Positions 20,336-28,825 of a DNA stretch of 64,000 nt are shown in pieces (position 1 is the stretch's first letter; every line of letters starts with the position of its first letter). A program made the position numbers and the translations under genes. The DNA lies in contig LNEU01000022.1 of assembly GCA_001464355.1 (NCBI GenBank), forward strand, positions 1 to 64,000, in the 5' to 3' direction. The notes beneath the pieces are model-generated. The model worked only from the letters and a program-made list of their open reading frames with translations, had not been told where the DNA came from and made no database searches. Source of the stretch: Burkholderiales bacterium Ga0077544. Lineage in GTDB: Bacteria > Pseudomonadota > Gammaproteobacteria > Burkholderiales > Burkholderiaceae_D.

Positions 20336-22051
20336 ATGCCATTGAAAATGGCGGCGGGTTATGCCACGCGTGCAGGTCAACGCGCGCGCAATGAAGATTT
20401 TGTCGGGATGGTGATACCCGACGAGCCTGAGTTGTCGAGCAAGGGCATGCTTGCGGCCATCGCCGACGGTGTGTCCGGCAATGAGGGCGGACGTGAAGCA
20501 TCCGAGTACACGATACGCGGCCTGCTCAGCGATTACTACGCGACTTCCGATACATGGCCGGTCACGCAATCGCTGGATCGCGTACTCAAGGCGATCAATA
20601 GCTGGGTCCAGCATCAGGGTTCGATACGTGCCGAACTAGCTGGCATGGCGACGACCCTGACTTCGCTGGTATTGCGCGGCAATTTTTATTATTTTGCGCA
20701 TGTAGGCGACACCCGTCTTTATCTGCTGAGGAAAGGTGTGCTGACGCGCCTTACAGCAGATCATGTGTGGGATAGGCCGGAAATGCAGCATGTATTAACA
20801 CGTGCCATAGGCCTCGACTCACAACTGGCGATCGATCATGGCATGGGTGAATTGCATGAAGGCGATGCCTTCCTGCTCGCGACCGATGGCGTGTGGGCGT
20901 CGATCTCAGAATACGATCTGACCGATTATCTGGCGCAATTTGTCAGCAAGCAGCATGAAGCAGAAGCCATCGCCAATACCTTGATCGACCGCGCACTCGC
21001 TGCCGGCGCGCAAGACAATGTCAGCGCATTGGTGGTACGTGTCGATGCCTTGCCGGAAACGAATTTGCGCGATGCCTTGTCAGGCTCGCAGCAACTTCCG
21101 GTGCCACCCAAACTGAAAGTCGGACAAGTGATAGATGGCTATACCGTCGAAGAGCAGATACACGCATCGACGACGACCTTGCTCTATCGCGTATCCGAAC
21201 CACGCACCGGCAATCACACACCGCGCAAGCTTGTCCTGAAAACGCTGCATCCGGATCGCGCACAGGACATGCATGAGCGTTCTGCCTTTGCGCATGAAGA
21301 GTGGCTAGCCAAACGCGTGGTCGCGCGTTTCTTCCCGCAAATTATTACGCCTGAACAAAAAACCTATCTCTACTATCTGACCACCTGGCACGCAGGTAAT
21401 ACGCTGCAACAACATCTGGATGCCGGTGAACACTTCACGATTCCAGATGTGATTGCGCACGGTACCAAACTGGTACGCGCGATCGGTGCGCTGCACAGGC
21501 GCAGCATCATCCATAGAGACATCAAGCCCGGCAACATTCATTTAGGTGACGATGGTGAATTGCGCATTCTGGATCTGGGCGTCGCACAATCAGGGCTGGA
21601 AGCGGCCGATGAAGTGCGTGCGCCACGCGCCGGCACGCCGTCCTTTCTCGCTCCCGAGCAATTCAATAATGCACCTGCCTCGCGCCAAACCGATTTGTAC
21701 TCCACCGGAGTCACGCTTTATTTATTGTTGACGCGACATTTTCCTTACGGAGAAATCGAACCGTTCCAGACGCCACGTTTTGGTGTAGCGGTCGTCCCGA
21801 GTCGTTACCGTCCCGATCTGCCCTTGTGGCTGGAGAATGTTTTGCTGAAGGCAGTGGCACGCGATCCGGCAGATCGCTTTGAAACCGCAGAAGAATTTTT
21901 ACTTGCGCTGGAACGCGGTGCCAGTCGGCCGCTCGCAGCGATCGCAGCCAAACCGTTGGCAGAACGCGATCCGGTTTCCTTATGGCGCGCAGTCGCGGCC
22001 ATCTCCATCGTCATCAATCTTTTAATGCTGTATCTGCTGGTTGTTCGCTAA
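20336..22051 (+). CDS. Bifunctional PP2C phosphatase / Ser-Thr protein kinase
   Basis: A 571-residue fusion. Residues about 5-235 are a PP2C phosphatase: RNEDFVGMVIPDE, AIADGVSGNEGGREASEYTI, FAHVGDTRLYLLRKG and DNVSALVVRV carry the metal-binding Asp residues. Residues about 260-520 are a Hanks-type kinase: LVLKTLHPD (lysine), IIHRDIKPGNIHL (catalytic HRD), ILDLGVAQ (DLG in place of DFG), GTPSFLAPEQF (APE). The C-terminus (about 548-567) is one hydrophobic segment, so it is membrane-anchored with the catalytic parts in the cytoplasm. It follows the nitrate transporter by 80 bases with no terminator, suggesting co-transcription and a role in controlling nitrate uptake; targets are unknown. Confidence 0.9.
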   Translation: MPLKMAAGYATRAGQRARNEDFVGMVIPDEPELSSKGMLAAIADGVSGNEGGREASEYTIRGLLSDYYATSDTWPVTQSLDRVLKAINSWVQHQGSIRAELAGMATTLTSLVLRGNFYYFAHVGDTRLYLLRKGVLTRLTADHVWDRPEMQHVLTRAIGLDSQLAIDHGMGELHEGDAFLLATDGVWASISEYDLTDYLAQFVSKQHEAEAIANTLIDRALAAGAQDNVSALVVRVDALPETNLRDALSGSQQLPVPPKLKVGQVIDGYTVEEQIHASTTTLLYRVSEPRTGNHTPRKLVLKTLHPDRAQDMHERSAFAHEEWLAKRVVARFFPQIITPEQKTYLYYLTTWHAGNTLQQHLDAGEHFTIPDVIAHGTKLVRAIGALHRRSIIHRDIKPGNIHLGDDGELRILDLGVAQSGLEAADEVRAPRAGTPSFLAPEQFNNAPASRQTDLYSTGVTLYLLLTRHFPYGEIEPFQTPRFGVAVVPSRYRPDLPLWLENVLLKAVARDPADRFETAEEFLLALERGASRPLAAIAAKPLAERDPVSLWRAVAAISIVINLLMLYLLVVR

Positions 22052-22065
22052 AGCCAGGCCAAATT

Positions 22066-22854
22066 TCAGGCCGCAGCCCCTTTGAGGGCCGCTTTCACGA
22101 GGTTATCAATCTCGTTCGTGATATTCGACAATACACCGGCCACCACCGAAAACTCCTTGCCGGCCTGGCCCGAGCGTGCGGCCACGATGCGTGCATTTAG
22201 CGCCACCATATTCGCTTCGCGCGCAATCGTTTCAATCTCGGTCATGATGCCGCGCAACTGATTGCGCATCAGTCGTGCATGCTTTTTCGATTGCTCTTCG
22301 TAAACCGAGGTGATCTGGTTCAGGATGGCCAGCAATGTCGTGGTGCCTCTGACCAGCTCGGCCAATAATTCAGGCGCGGCCCTGAGCTTGTCTTCGATGG
22401 CATTCAGCGTACGTTCGGCAATATCAATGAAATGACGAATATGGCGGTCGCCCTCCATTCTGCCGAAATAGGCATCCTCCAGCTCGGGGCAAAACACACC
22501 AGGCAAATCACCCGAGCGCTTGAGCAGCGAAGTATGCGCACCGCGGAACAAACCCAATGCTTCGCGCGCGATTGCCGCGGCATTTTCATCACCTTGCGAT
22601 GCCAAGACCGCATACAGCACCAGTCGCTGCGAAGTGAAGCGACGACGTCCTGACAAATTAATCAGCATGCCGAACACTTCGCCCGACAACGGCACCATGG
22701 ATGCATCTTCCGGGGAAACTACTGTCTCACTTTCCATCTGGCGTCCTGATTCAGGCGAAATGATCACTGCCCTGCAGGCATGCGCATCATTGACGGCAAC
22801 CGGCAGAGCCGGTGCCGCAGTTTTTGTTTCGCGTAAAGCAGCCTGGGTCATCAT
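22066..22854 (-). CDS. Soluble PilJ/NarX P-box protein with MCP-like tail, candidate nitrate sensor
   Basis: A 262-residue protein without signal peptide or membrane segment. Residues 65-78, INLSGRRRFTSQRL, align with the NarX P-box INIAGSLRMQSYRL, keeping both Arg (R72, R77) at the positions that bind nitrate in NarX/NarQ; the region belongs to the type IV pili methyl-accepting (PilJ N-terminal) family. Residues about 150-260 are helical and end with NMVALNARIVAARSGQAGKE followed by FSVVAGVLSNITNEID, which mimics the MCP signalling hairpin but is short and lacks the full coiled coil. It is the last gene after nrtA-nrtB-nrtD, 40 bases from nrtD. A cytoplasmic nitrate sensor working with NasT is my inference. 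Confidence 0.8.
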   Translation of the reverse strand: MMTQAALRETKTAAPALPVAVNDAHACRAVIISPESGRQMESETVVSPEDASMVPLSGEVFGMLINLSGRRRFTSQRLVLYAVLASQGDENAAAIAREALGLFRGAHTSLLKRSGDLPGVFCPELEDAYFGRMEGDRHIRHFIDIAERTLNAIEDKLRAAPELLAELVRGTTTLLAILNQITSVYEEQSKKHARLMRNQLRGIMTEIETIAREANMVALNARIVAARSGQAGKEFSVVAGVLSNITNEIDNLVKAALKGAAA

Positions 22855-22894
22855 AACTTTTCACTCAGCTTGGGTGAATACAAACGCTATCGGA

Positions 22895-23704
22895 TCAAGC
22901 CGCTTCCTTGGCGGGATGCGACTGACGATGGTATAAAAATTCCAGCACGGCAGTACGGTAAGCCGAATACTGCGCATCCTTGGCCAGTGCAACACGTTCA
23001 CGTGGCCGCGCCAGTTTCACTTCGAGTACTTCGCCGATGGTTGCTGATGGGCCATTCGTCAGCATCACGATCTTGTCCGACAACAGCACGGCCTCATCAA
23101 CATCATGCGTCACCATCACCACCGTTGAACCAGTCGCTGCGACGATCTTCAGCAACTCATCCTGCAAGTGCGCACGGGTTAATGCATCGAGAGCTCCAAA
23201 CGGTTCATCCATCAACAACACTTTCGGTTCCATCGACAAGGCGCGAGCAATACCTACGCGTTGTTTCATCCCGCCGGAAATTTCATTCGGACGTTTTTGT
23301 TCAGCGTGTGTCAAACCCACCAATGCCAATGCTGCCTTGGTACGGGCACGCAATTTGGCTTTACCTTCTTGCTTGCCAAACACGCGCTCCACTGCAAGGT
23401 ACACATTCTCGAAGCAGGTCAGCCATGGCAATAAAGAATGGTTTTGAAACACGACTGCGCGTTCTGGTGACGGGCCTGCAATTTCGCGGTTTGCGCACAG
23501 CAACATGCCGTCAGTAGCTTGCGTCAAGCCAGCGATCAAATTAAGCAATGTCGATTTACCACAACCTGAATGTCCGATCAGCGTGATGAACTCGCCTTTC
23601 GCCACGGTCAGGTTGATATTGGTCAGCGCATTGAACACGCCTTTCTTGGTGTGAAAGGACATTGCTGCATTTTGAATATCGATGAACTTGCTGTTGTTAT
23701 CCAT
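22895..23704 (-). CDS. nrtD: Nitrate ABC transporter ATP-binding protein
   Basis: A 269-residue ATPase of the nitrate/sulfonate/taurine type. Walker A is [13 protein letters not shown]-loop [11 protein letters not shown], signature [16 protein letters not shown], Walker [18 protein letters not shown], and H-loop VTHDVDEAV. It lacks the NrtC-type fused binding domain. The ATG at 23704 follows an AAGGAA box. It lies 99 bases after nrtB, with the gap filled by 14-bp tandem repeats. It energizes uptake with NrtB and NrtA. Confidence 0.93.
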   Translation of the reverse strand: MDNNSKFIDIQNAAMSFHTKKGVFNALTNINLTVAKGEFITLIGHSGCGKSTLLNLIAGLTQATDGMLLCANREIAGPSPERAVVFQNHSLLPWLTCFENVYLAVERVFGKQEGKAKLRARTKAALALVGLTHAEQKRPNEISGGMKQRVGIARALSMEPKVLLMDEPFGALDALTRAHLQDELLKIVAATGSTVVMVTHDVDEAVLLSDKIVMLTNGPSATIGEVLEVKLARPRERVALAKDAQYSAYRTAVLEFLYHRQSHPAKEAA

Positions 23705-23746
23705 GATGTTTTCCTTGTGCTTCGTTATTCGTTGCAATCCGGGTTG

Positions 23747-23816
23747 ATCCAACTTTTCAGATCAGCGCTTCACAATCAGCGCTTCACAATCAATTTTTTA
23801 CAATCAACTTTTCACA
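23747..23816. repeat. Five 14-bp tandem repeats at the nrtB/nrtD junction
   Basis: Units ATCCAACTTTTCAG, ATCAGCGCTTCACA (twice), ATCAATTTTTTACA and ATCAACTTTTCACA run head to tail from 23747 to 23816. The last unit includes the nrtB stop codon, so the array looks like repeated copies of the nrtB 3' end; the reverse strand of each unit carries a TGA. It is probably a slippage-prone minisatellite. Confidence 0.8.
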
Positions 23817-24721
23817 TCTTCGTAGGTAAAGATTCTGGCGATACCGACCAGTATCTGTTCCAGCACCAGGCCGACAATACCGATGACCACGATTGCGATG
23901 ATGATGTGTGCCACGTTCAGATTGTTCCACTCATCCCACACCCAGAAGCCGATACCAACGCCGCCGGTCAACATTTCTGCAGCGACGATCACCAACCAGG
24001 CTGTACCGATTGCAAGACGTACGCCGGTCAACATGTAGGGCAATACTGATGGGAACAAAATCTTGGTAACGATTTTCCATTCCGACAGATTCAATACCTT
24101 GGCAACGTTCATATAATCCTGCGGCACACGCTGCACACCAACTGCGGTATTGATGATCATTGGCCAGATAGAGCATATAAAAATTGACCAGATCGCAGCC
24201 GGATCAGCAGCCTTGAATACCAACAAACCAATCGGCAACCATGCAAGTGGCGACACCGGCTTCAGCAAACTGATAATCGGATTAAACATGCCAGACAAGA
24301 ATGTGAAACGTCCGATCATGAAACCCAACGGAATGCCAACCAGCGCAGCCAGACCGAAGCCGATACCAACGCGCTGCAGCGATGCGAGGATGTTCCAGCC
24401 TATGCCCTGATCGTTCGGTCCGTTGCTGTAGAACGGATCGGCGAACAACTCCATTGCGGCTTTCAGAGTTACCAAGGGCGATGGAATGCCGCTGTTTTTT
24501 ACGGAAATGATTTCCCACATCAGAATCAGGAAAACCAAACCGAAAATCGGCGGCAATACGGTCAGGAAAAAAGGACGCAAGGAGAACTTGCGGCCTTTTG
24601 CTTTCGGCTTCTCAACAACGGTTGCTGATGCTGTCGCATTTTGCATGACACTCTCCGATTTTCTGGTTTCGGCCGATGCCGCGATAGCCACGTTTTCTGC
24701 GGTATGCATGATTGCGCTCAT
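23804..24721 (-). CDS. nrtB: Nitrate ABC transporter permease
   Basis: A 305-residue inner-membrane permease of the NrtB/SsuC/TauC family. After a polar N-terminus of about 45 residues there are roughly six membrane segments. The cytoplasmic EAA-loop is VPQDYMNVAKVLNLSEWKIV..ILFPSVLPYMLTGVRLAIG, which docks the ATPase. It starts 9 bases after nrtA ends and is followed by nrtD. The final residues and stop codon fall in a 14-bp tandem repeat. Confidence 0.93.
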   Translation of the reverse strand: MSAIMHTAENVAIAASAETRKSESVMQNATASATVVEKPKAKGRKFSLRPFFLTVLPPIFGLVFLILMWEIISVKNSGIPSPLVTLKAAMELFADPFYSNGPNDQGIGWNILASLQRVGIGFGLAALVGIPLGFMIGRFTFLSGMFNPIISLLKPVSPLAWLPIGLLVFKAADPAAIWSIFICSIWPMIINTAVGVQRVPQDYMNVAKVLNLSEWKIVTKILFPSVLPYMLTGVRLAIGTAWLVIVAAEMLTGGVGIGFWVWDEWNNLNVAHIIIAIVVIGIVGLVLEQILVGIARIFTYEDVKS

Positions 24722-24730
24722 GATGATTCC

Positions 24731-25981
24731 TTATGCTTTGATCTTGAATGATTCCGCGTAAGCTTTTGGATTCTTGCCATCCCACACCACACCGTCTATC
24801 AACTTCGAAGAGCGCATGACATTTTTCGGGATAGGCACATTCGCCATCGTTGCGGCTTCCTTGTACAGATCGATGCGGTTGATCGATTTTGCCGTGCCCA
24901 TGTAATCCGGCTCGCCTTTGGCCAAGCCCCAGCGTTTGTGCTGTGTCATGAACCACATGCCATCCGACAGATAAGGGAAGTTGGTCGAACCTTCGTTGTA
25001 GAACTTCATGTAGTTAGGGTCATCCCATGTTTTGCCCATGCCATCTTGGTAGCGGCCGAGAATACGTTGGTTGATGACATCGACCGAAGTGTTGACGTAA
25101 GACTTGGCAGCAATCGTTTCGGCCATCTTGTTTTTGTTCGACAGCGAAGCATCGATCCAGCGGCCGGCTTCCAACACGGCTGCGGTTAAAGCGCGAGCTG
25201 TGTTTGGATTCTTGGCAACCCAGTCGGATGTGGTGCCCAATACTTTTTCCGGATGATCTTTCCAGATGTCTTGCGTGGTCGCAGCGGTGATACCGATGCC
25301 ATCCACAATCGCGCGATGGTTCCAAGGCTCACCAACGCAAAAGCCATCCATATTGCCAACGCGCATATTCGCAACCATTTGCGGTGGCGGTACGGTAATG
25401 ACTTTGGCGTCTTTCATAGGATTGATGCCGTAAGTCGCGAGCCAGTAATACAACCACATCGCATGCGTACCCGTCGGGAAGGTTTGAGCGAATGTGTATT
25501 CGCGTTTTTCCAACTGCATCAGCTTGGCCAGACCTGTGCCATTGACAGCACCTTTGTCAGCCAGTTTTTTGGAGAGCGTAATCGCTTGACCGTTGTTGTT
25601 CAGGTTCATCAAGACAGCCATGTCTTTCTTCGCGCCGCCTATGCCTTCATGCACGCCGTAGACCAGGCCATACAAAACGTGTGCGGCATCCAGTTCGCCA
25701 TTGACCAGCTTGTCGCGCACGCCTGCCCATGAGGATTCCTTGGTTGGAATAATCTTGATGCCATATTTTTTATCGAAGCCCATGACGGAAGCCATGACCA
25801 CCGATGCACAATCCGTCAAAGGAATAAAGCCGACTTTGACTTCTTCTTTTTCCGGCTTGTCCGAACCTGCAGCCCATACACCTTGAGTTGCCAATCCACC
25901 GAAGGCCGATGCCGTAATGGCCGTGCCTGCTTTCAAGACTGTGCGCCGTGTCATATTGAATTTCCTGTCGTTCGTTGTCAT
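24731..25981 (-). CDS. nrtA: Nitrate ABC transporter substrate-binding protein
   Basis: A 416-residue periplasmic binding protein of the NrtA/CmpA family. The N-terminus has a Tat-like signal, MTRRTVLKAGTAITASAFGG, with cleavage near GVWA-A. The mature part begins EEVKVGFIPLTDCASVVMAS and includes LDAAHVLYGLVYGVHEGIGG and GNMDGFCVGEPWNHRAI, typical of nitrate/bicarbonate binders. Its export signal argues against it being the cytoplasmic sensor NasS, which is homologous to NrtA but unexported. The ATG at 25981 follows a GAGGAAA box. Expression appears to depend on a sigma-54 promoter and an ANTAR-type leader with a terminator. Confidence 0.93.
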   Translation of the reverse strand: MTTNDRKFNMTRRTVLKAGTAITASAFGGLATQGVWAAGSDKPEKEEVKVGFIPLTDCASVVMASVMGFDKKYGIKIIPTKESSWAGVRDKLVNGELDAAHVLYGLVYGVHEGIGGAKKDMAVLMNLNNNGQAITLSKKLADKGAVNGTGLAKLMQLEKREYTFAQTFPTGTHAMWLYYWLATYGINPMKDAKVITVPPPQMVANMRVGNMDGFCVGEPWNHRAIVDGIGITAATTQDIWKDHPEKVLGTTSDWVAKNPNTARALTAAVLEAGRWIDASLSNKNKMAETIAAKSYVNTSVDVINQRILGRYQDGMGKTWDDPNYMKFYNEGSTNFPYLSDGMWFMTQHKRWGLAKGEPDYMGTAKSINRIDLYKEAATMANVPIPKNVMRSSKLIDGVVWDGKNPKAYAESFKIKA

Positions 25982-26006
25982 GGTTTTCCTCAAGGGTTTT
26001 CGCAAT

Positions 26007-26059
26007 AAAAAAAGGACGCCCGGTCAGCAAGAGCAGCGCTCTTGCGACACGGACGTCCT
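26007..26059 (-). terminator. Intrinsic terminator in the nrtA leader
   Basis: On the minus strand a long stem (AGGACG at the base, CCG and GTC segments, then GCAAGAGC-GCT-GCTCTTGC at the top, two one-base bulges) is followed by seven T (26007-26013). It lies between the nrtA promoter and its ATG, so transcription should stop unless antitermination occurs. Confidence 0.88.
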
Positions 26060-26073
26060 TGTCCTGAACCATC

Positions 26074-26127
26074 CCGGCCATCGTTGGCCAGTACAGTTTT
26101 TAATTCTTTGTACCTTCGTTGGTACAA
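26074..26127 (-). promoter_or_regulatory. ANTAR-type dual-hexaloop RNA element (NasT target)
   Basis: Minus-strand RNA folds two small hairpins. The first is TTGTACC-AACGAA-GGTACAA (26127-26108), the second CTGGCC-AACGAT-GGCCGG (26091-26074), with a 16-base linker. Both loops are six bases with A at position 1 and G at position 4, the published ANTAR-recognition pattern. The terminator starts 14 bases further on. The nasT gene, encoding an ANTAR protein, lies directly upstream. Confidence 0.88.
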
Positions 26128-26136
26128 CCCTACTTT

Positions 26137-26152
26137 AGCAATTGGTGTGCCA
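26137..26152 (-). promoter_or_regulatory. Sigma-54 promoter of the nrt operon
   Basis: Minus-strand TGGCAC-ACCAA-TTGCT is an exact match to the -24/-12 consensus. The expected start (about 26127) coincides with the first base of the first hexaloop hairpin. Confidence 0.88.
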
Positions 26153-26277
26153 GCGTTTATTAGCTATTTTGGCGAAGATAATGTGCACTTGATAAGCAAC
26201 TATCGCTCTTTTTTTGTGCGACGCATTTATTTAGTGCGAGAAATCGGGAACTTGAACTGCAATCTTCAAGCCCCGCA

Positions 26278-26973
26278 TCAGCCCAACAAGTCAGCCACAT
26301 CTAATATGCGTTGCGCCAGCTCGGATAACTTCAAATTCTTGTCCATCGCCATGCGACGCAGTTTTGAGTAAGCCTCGTCCTCGGAAATTTTATGACGCTC
26401 CATTAACAAGCCCTTGGCGCGCTCTATCGTTTTGCGTTCTGCCAGTTTGAGCTTGGTATCAGATAACTCGGTGCGCAACTTTTGCTCCGCGTTGAAACGG
26501 GCCAGCGCCACATCCAGCACCGGTTTGATACGTTCGGACTGCAAACCTGCCACGACATAAGCAGAGACGCCAGCTGCCATTGCTGCTTCCATGCTGGAAG
26601 TCGCGTGATCCTCAGTAAACAATACGATAGGCCGCCGCGCCTCACGCGTCGCCATCACGACGTGCTCCAGCACATCGCGCGAATCGGATTCGGCATCGAT
26701 GATGATCATGTCGGGCTGCAGTTGCGCGACGCGATCCGGCAAATGCATATCCGCAGGGAAAACCGCGATGATGTTGTAGCCGGCTTCCAGCAAGCCTATG
26801 CGCAATGCGCGTGAGCGTTCTGCCTGCATCCAGGCGCTGTCATCCTGCTCTCCTTCGGGTGGGACGACGGTATTGACGACGACTATCCGTAGTGAGCGAA
26901 CATCGGAACGAACGTCGGCACGCATATCAGCGCGCGCACTAGAAGCAGAATCGGGTTTTGGAGTTTCAATCAT
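26278..26973 (-). CDS. nasT: NasT-like ANTAR response regulator
   Basis: A 231-residue RNA-binding antiterminator. Residues about 25-150 are a receiver domain ([10 protein letters not shown] at the start, [12 protein letters not shown] with the acceptor-like Asp, IVLFTEDH). Residues about 165-231 are the ANTAR domain: [37 protein letters not shown] and [12 protein letters not shown]. It has a longer polar N-terminus than usual, with an [14 protein letters not shown] repeat. The nrtA leader downstream carries two perfect ANTAR hexaloops and a terminator, so it should permit nrt transcription with nitrate. NasT is normally held by NasS, but no NasS gene is in this window. Confidence 0.92.
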   Translation of the reverse strand: MIETPKPDSASSARADMRADVRSDVRSLRIVVVNTVVPPEGEQDDSAWMQAERSRALRIGLLEAGYNIIAVFPADMHLPDRVAQLQPDMIIIDAESDSRDVLEHVVMATREARRPIVLFTEDHATSSMEAAMAAGVSAYVVAGLQSERIKPVLDVALARFNAEQKLRTELSDTKLKLAERKTIERAKGLLMERHKISEDEAYSKLRRMAMDKNLKLSELAQRILDVADLLG

Positions 26974-27075
26974 TGCAACATTCTAAAAGCAAGTGATACG
27001 GTGTGGTACCAGAATAAGCTACAATCCACGCAAGAATCACACCAACATGATGCATTTTTCCCGCATCTTTACCCC

Positions 27076-28104
27076 ATGCTCGTTCTCGGTATCGAATCTT
27101 CCTGCGATGAAACTGGTCTTGCGCTGTATGACACGCAGCAAGGTTTGATCGCGCACGCGCTTTATTCTCAGGTAAAAATGCATGAAGAATACGGCGGCGT
27201 CGTGCCGGAGCTGGCCTCACGCGACCATATACGCCGCGCGATTCCCTTGCTGGAACAGGTCTTCGCCGAAAGCGGTGTGGCGCACGACGCAATCGATGCA
27301 ATCGCGTATACACAAGGTCCGGGTCTGGCCGGTGCATTATTGGTAGGCGCTTCGGTTGCTTGCGGCCTCGGCCTGGCGCTGGATAAACCTGTATTAGGCG
27401 TGCATCACCTCGAAGGTCATTTACTGTCGCCCTTGCTGGCTAGCGAACCACCGGAATTTCCATTTATCGCTCTGCTGGTTTCCGGCGGTCACACGCAATT
27501 GATGCGCGTAGACGGCGTCGGACAATACACGATGCTGGGCGAAACGCTGGACGATGCAGCCGGCGAGGCATTCGACAAATCGGCAAAATTACTGGGCCTA
27601 GGTTATCCGGGCGGGCCGGCAATTTCGCGCATGGCCGAGTTTGGCGACCCGACCGTATATAAATTACCACGCCCTATGCTGCATTCGAAAAATCTGGATT
27701 TCAGTTTTTCCGGATTGAAAACGGCAGTGCTGACGGTCGTCAAAAATCAAACTACAAATATATGTGAGCAAGACAAGGCCAACATCGCGCGCGCCTTCGT
27801 CGATGCAATCGTCGAAGTATTAACGGCCAAGTGCGTGACCGCACTCAAGCACACAGGCTTGAAACGTTTGGTGATTGCCGGCGGTGTTGGTGCGAATCGA
27901 CAACTGCGTGAATCGCTGAATGCTGCTGCGGCGAAAAAACATTTCAAGGTGTTTTATCCGGAATTGGAATTTTGCACTGACAACGGCGCGATGATTGCAT
28001 TCGCTGGCGCGATGCGCTTGCAGATCAATCCCGACGCTGCAAAAAAAGACTACGCCTTCAACGTCAAGCCGCGCTGGCCGCTGGATAGCATTAGCGAAAT
28101 TTAG
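27076..28104 (+). CDS. tsaD: tRNA N6-adenosine threonylcarbamoyltransferase TsaD
   Basis: Transfers the threonylcarbamoyl group to A37 of ANN-decoding tRNAs, together with TsaB and TsaE (tsaE is at 45450). The 342-residue protein starts [19 protein letters not shown]. The metal-binding motif is [10 protein letters not shown], and SGGHTQLM and [11 protein letters not shown] are ATP-site signatures of the ASKHA fold. An in-frame upstream start would add 25 atypical residues. It is divergent from nasT. In related genomes it neighbours plsY; here about 3.8 kb of accessory DNA separates them. Confidence 0.96.
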   Translation: MLVLGIESSCDETGLALYDTQQGLIAHALYSQVKMHEEYGGVVPELASRDHIRRAIPLLEQVFAESGVAHDAIDAIAYTQGPGLAGALLVGASVACGLGLALDKPVLGVHHLEGHLLSPLLASEPPEFPFIALLVSGGHTQLMRVDGVGQYTMLGETLDDAAGEAFDKSAKLLGLGYPGGPAISRMAEFGDPTVYKLPRPMLHSKNLDFSFSGLKTAVLTVVKNQTTNICEQDKANIARAFVDAIVEVLTAKCVTALKHTGLKRLVIAGGVGANRQLRESLNAAAAKKHFKVFYPELEFCTDNGAMIAFAGAMRLQINPDAAKKDYAFNVKPRWPLDSISEI

Positions 28105-28256
28105 AAATCACGCAGCGCAAAACTGTCGCCACTTTGACGAGTGTTCGCTATCGATTCGTTGAACCAAAAATCCAAGGCTGGTGTGGCTCGTGGCTCACGT
28201 AGTAAGCGACGTTTTAATGAACTATGTGGCCGAAGGTTGCATTAATGATGCACTTG

Positions 28257-28460
28257 CTAATTAGAAGAAAGCGCATGGCGTACGTCGCGATTGAAATTCA
28301 AAAAGGCACGATGATCACTAGGTGATCTGGGTACAGTTAAAGTAAGCCTCCCGGATGGTCCTCGTAATTTGCCGTGCTTACCGCCCCGCTGGAATGTCCA
28401 TCCCTTGCGAACGAGCGTTTTGACCAATGTATCGATTTCTCTGCATGCACAATATTTCAT
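28257..28460 (-). CDS. HicA/YcfA-like small RNA-binding-fold protein, orphan
   Basis: A 67-residue basic protein. The sequence LVKTLVRKGWTFQRGGKHGK followed by LTLTVPRSPSDHRAFLNF is the dsRBD-like fold of the HicA family, with His in GGKHGK at the place of the catalytic HicA histidine. HicA proteins are mRNA interferases paired with HicB antitoxins; no HicB is present on either side. Proteins of this exact subtype occur as solo genes, so it may not be a toxin. I used the ATG at 28460 (MKYCACREID); a longer start is possible. It lies 14 bases after the WG-repeat gene on the same strand. Confidence 0.7.
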   Translation of the reverse strand: MKYCACREIDTLVKTLVRKGWTFQRGGKHGKLRGPSGRLTLTVPRSPSDHRAFLNFNRDVRHALSSN

Positions 28461-28474
28461 ATCGTTACCAACCT

Positions 28475-28750
28475 TCAAAGCCATTCGCCACGCTTGTTGA
28501 TAAATCCCCATTTTCCATTTTTCCTAACAGCTGCTTTGCTATCTTTAAATTCACGAGCATCTTCAAATTGAGGCTGGATCACCCATTGTTGCCGTTCATT
28601 TATAAATCCCCAACGGCCAGTTTGCACTTGAACGGCGGCCAAACCCTCGCTGAACGAGCCGACATTACGGTATCTCGGGCCTGTCGATTCACAAGCACTG
28701 AGTAATAACAGCAATAAGGAAAACAAGAAGATGTAGGTTTTTTTGAGCAT
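28475..28750 (-). CDS. Short WG-repeat lipoprotein, probably truncated
   Basis: A 91-residue protein with a lipoprotein signal: LFSLLLLLLSACESTGP, where LSAC is the lipobox and Cys20 the acylation site. Two WG (KWGFI-type) repeats follow, RWGFINERQQWVIQPQFEDA and KWGFINKRGEWL, and the frame stops inside the second repeat where a third strand is expected. WG-repeat proteins normally carry several copies, so this looks like a shortened or decaying copy. The pairing with the HicA-like gene is tight. Function unknown; probably an inner- or outer-membrane-anchored periplasmic protein. Confidence 0.7.
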   Translation of the reverse strand: MLKKTYIFLFSLLLLLLSACESTGPRYRNVGSFSEGLAAVQVQTGRWGFINERQQWVIQPQFEDAREFKDSKAAVRKNGKWGFINKRGEWL

Positions 28751-28825
28751 GGTGTAATCGTAGTAATTTTATTGATGGTTTAAAACCGGCGAACATGCAT
28801 GAATGGATCTCCGCCGGTTAGGTAA

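Noticed and set aside
23747-23816. CRISPR-like array
   Set aside because: Units are 14 bp, contiguous, without spacers, and overlap a coding end.
24731-25981. NrtA gene product as the cytoplasmic NasS sensor
   Set aside because: It has a twin-arginine export signal and lies with nrtB and nrtD, so it is the transporter's binding protein.
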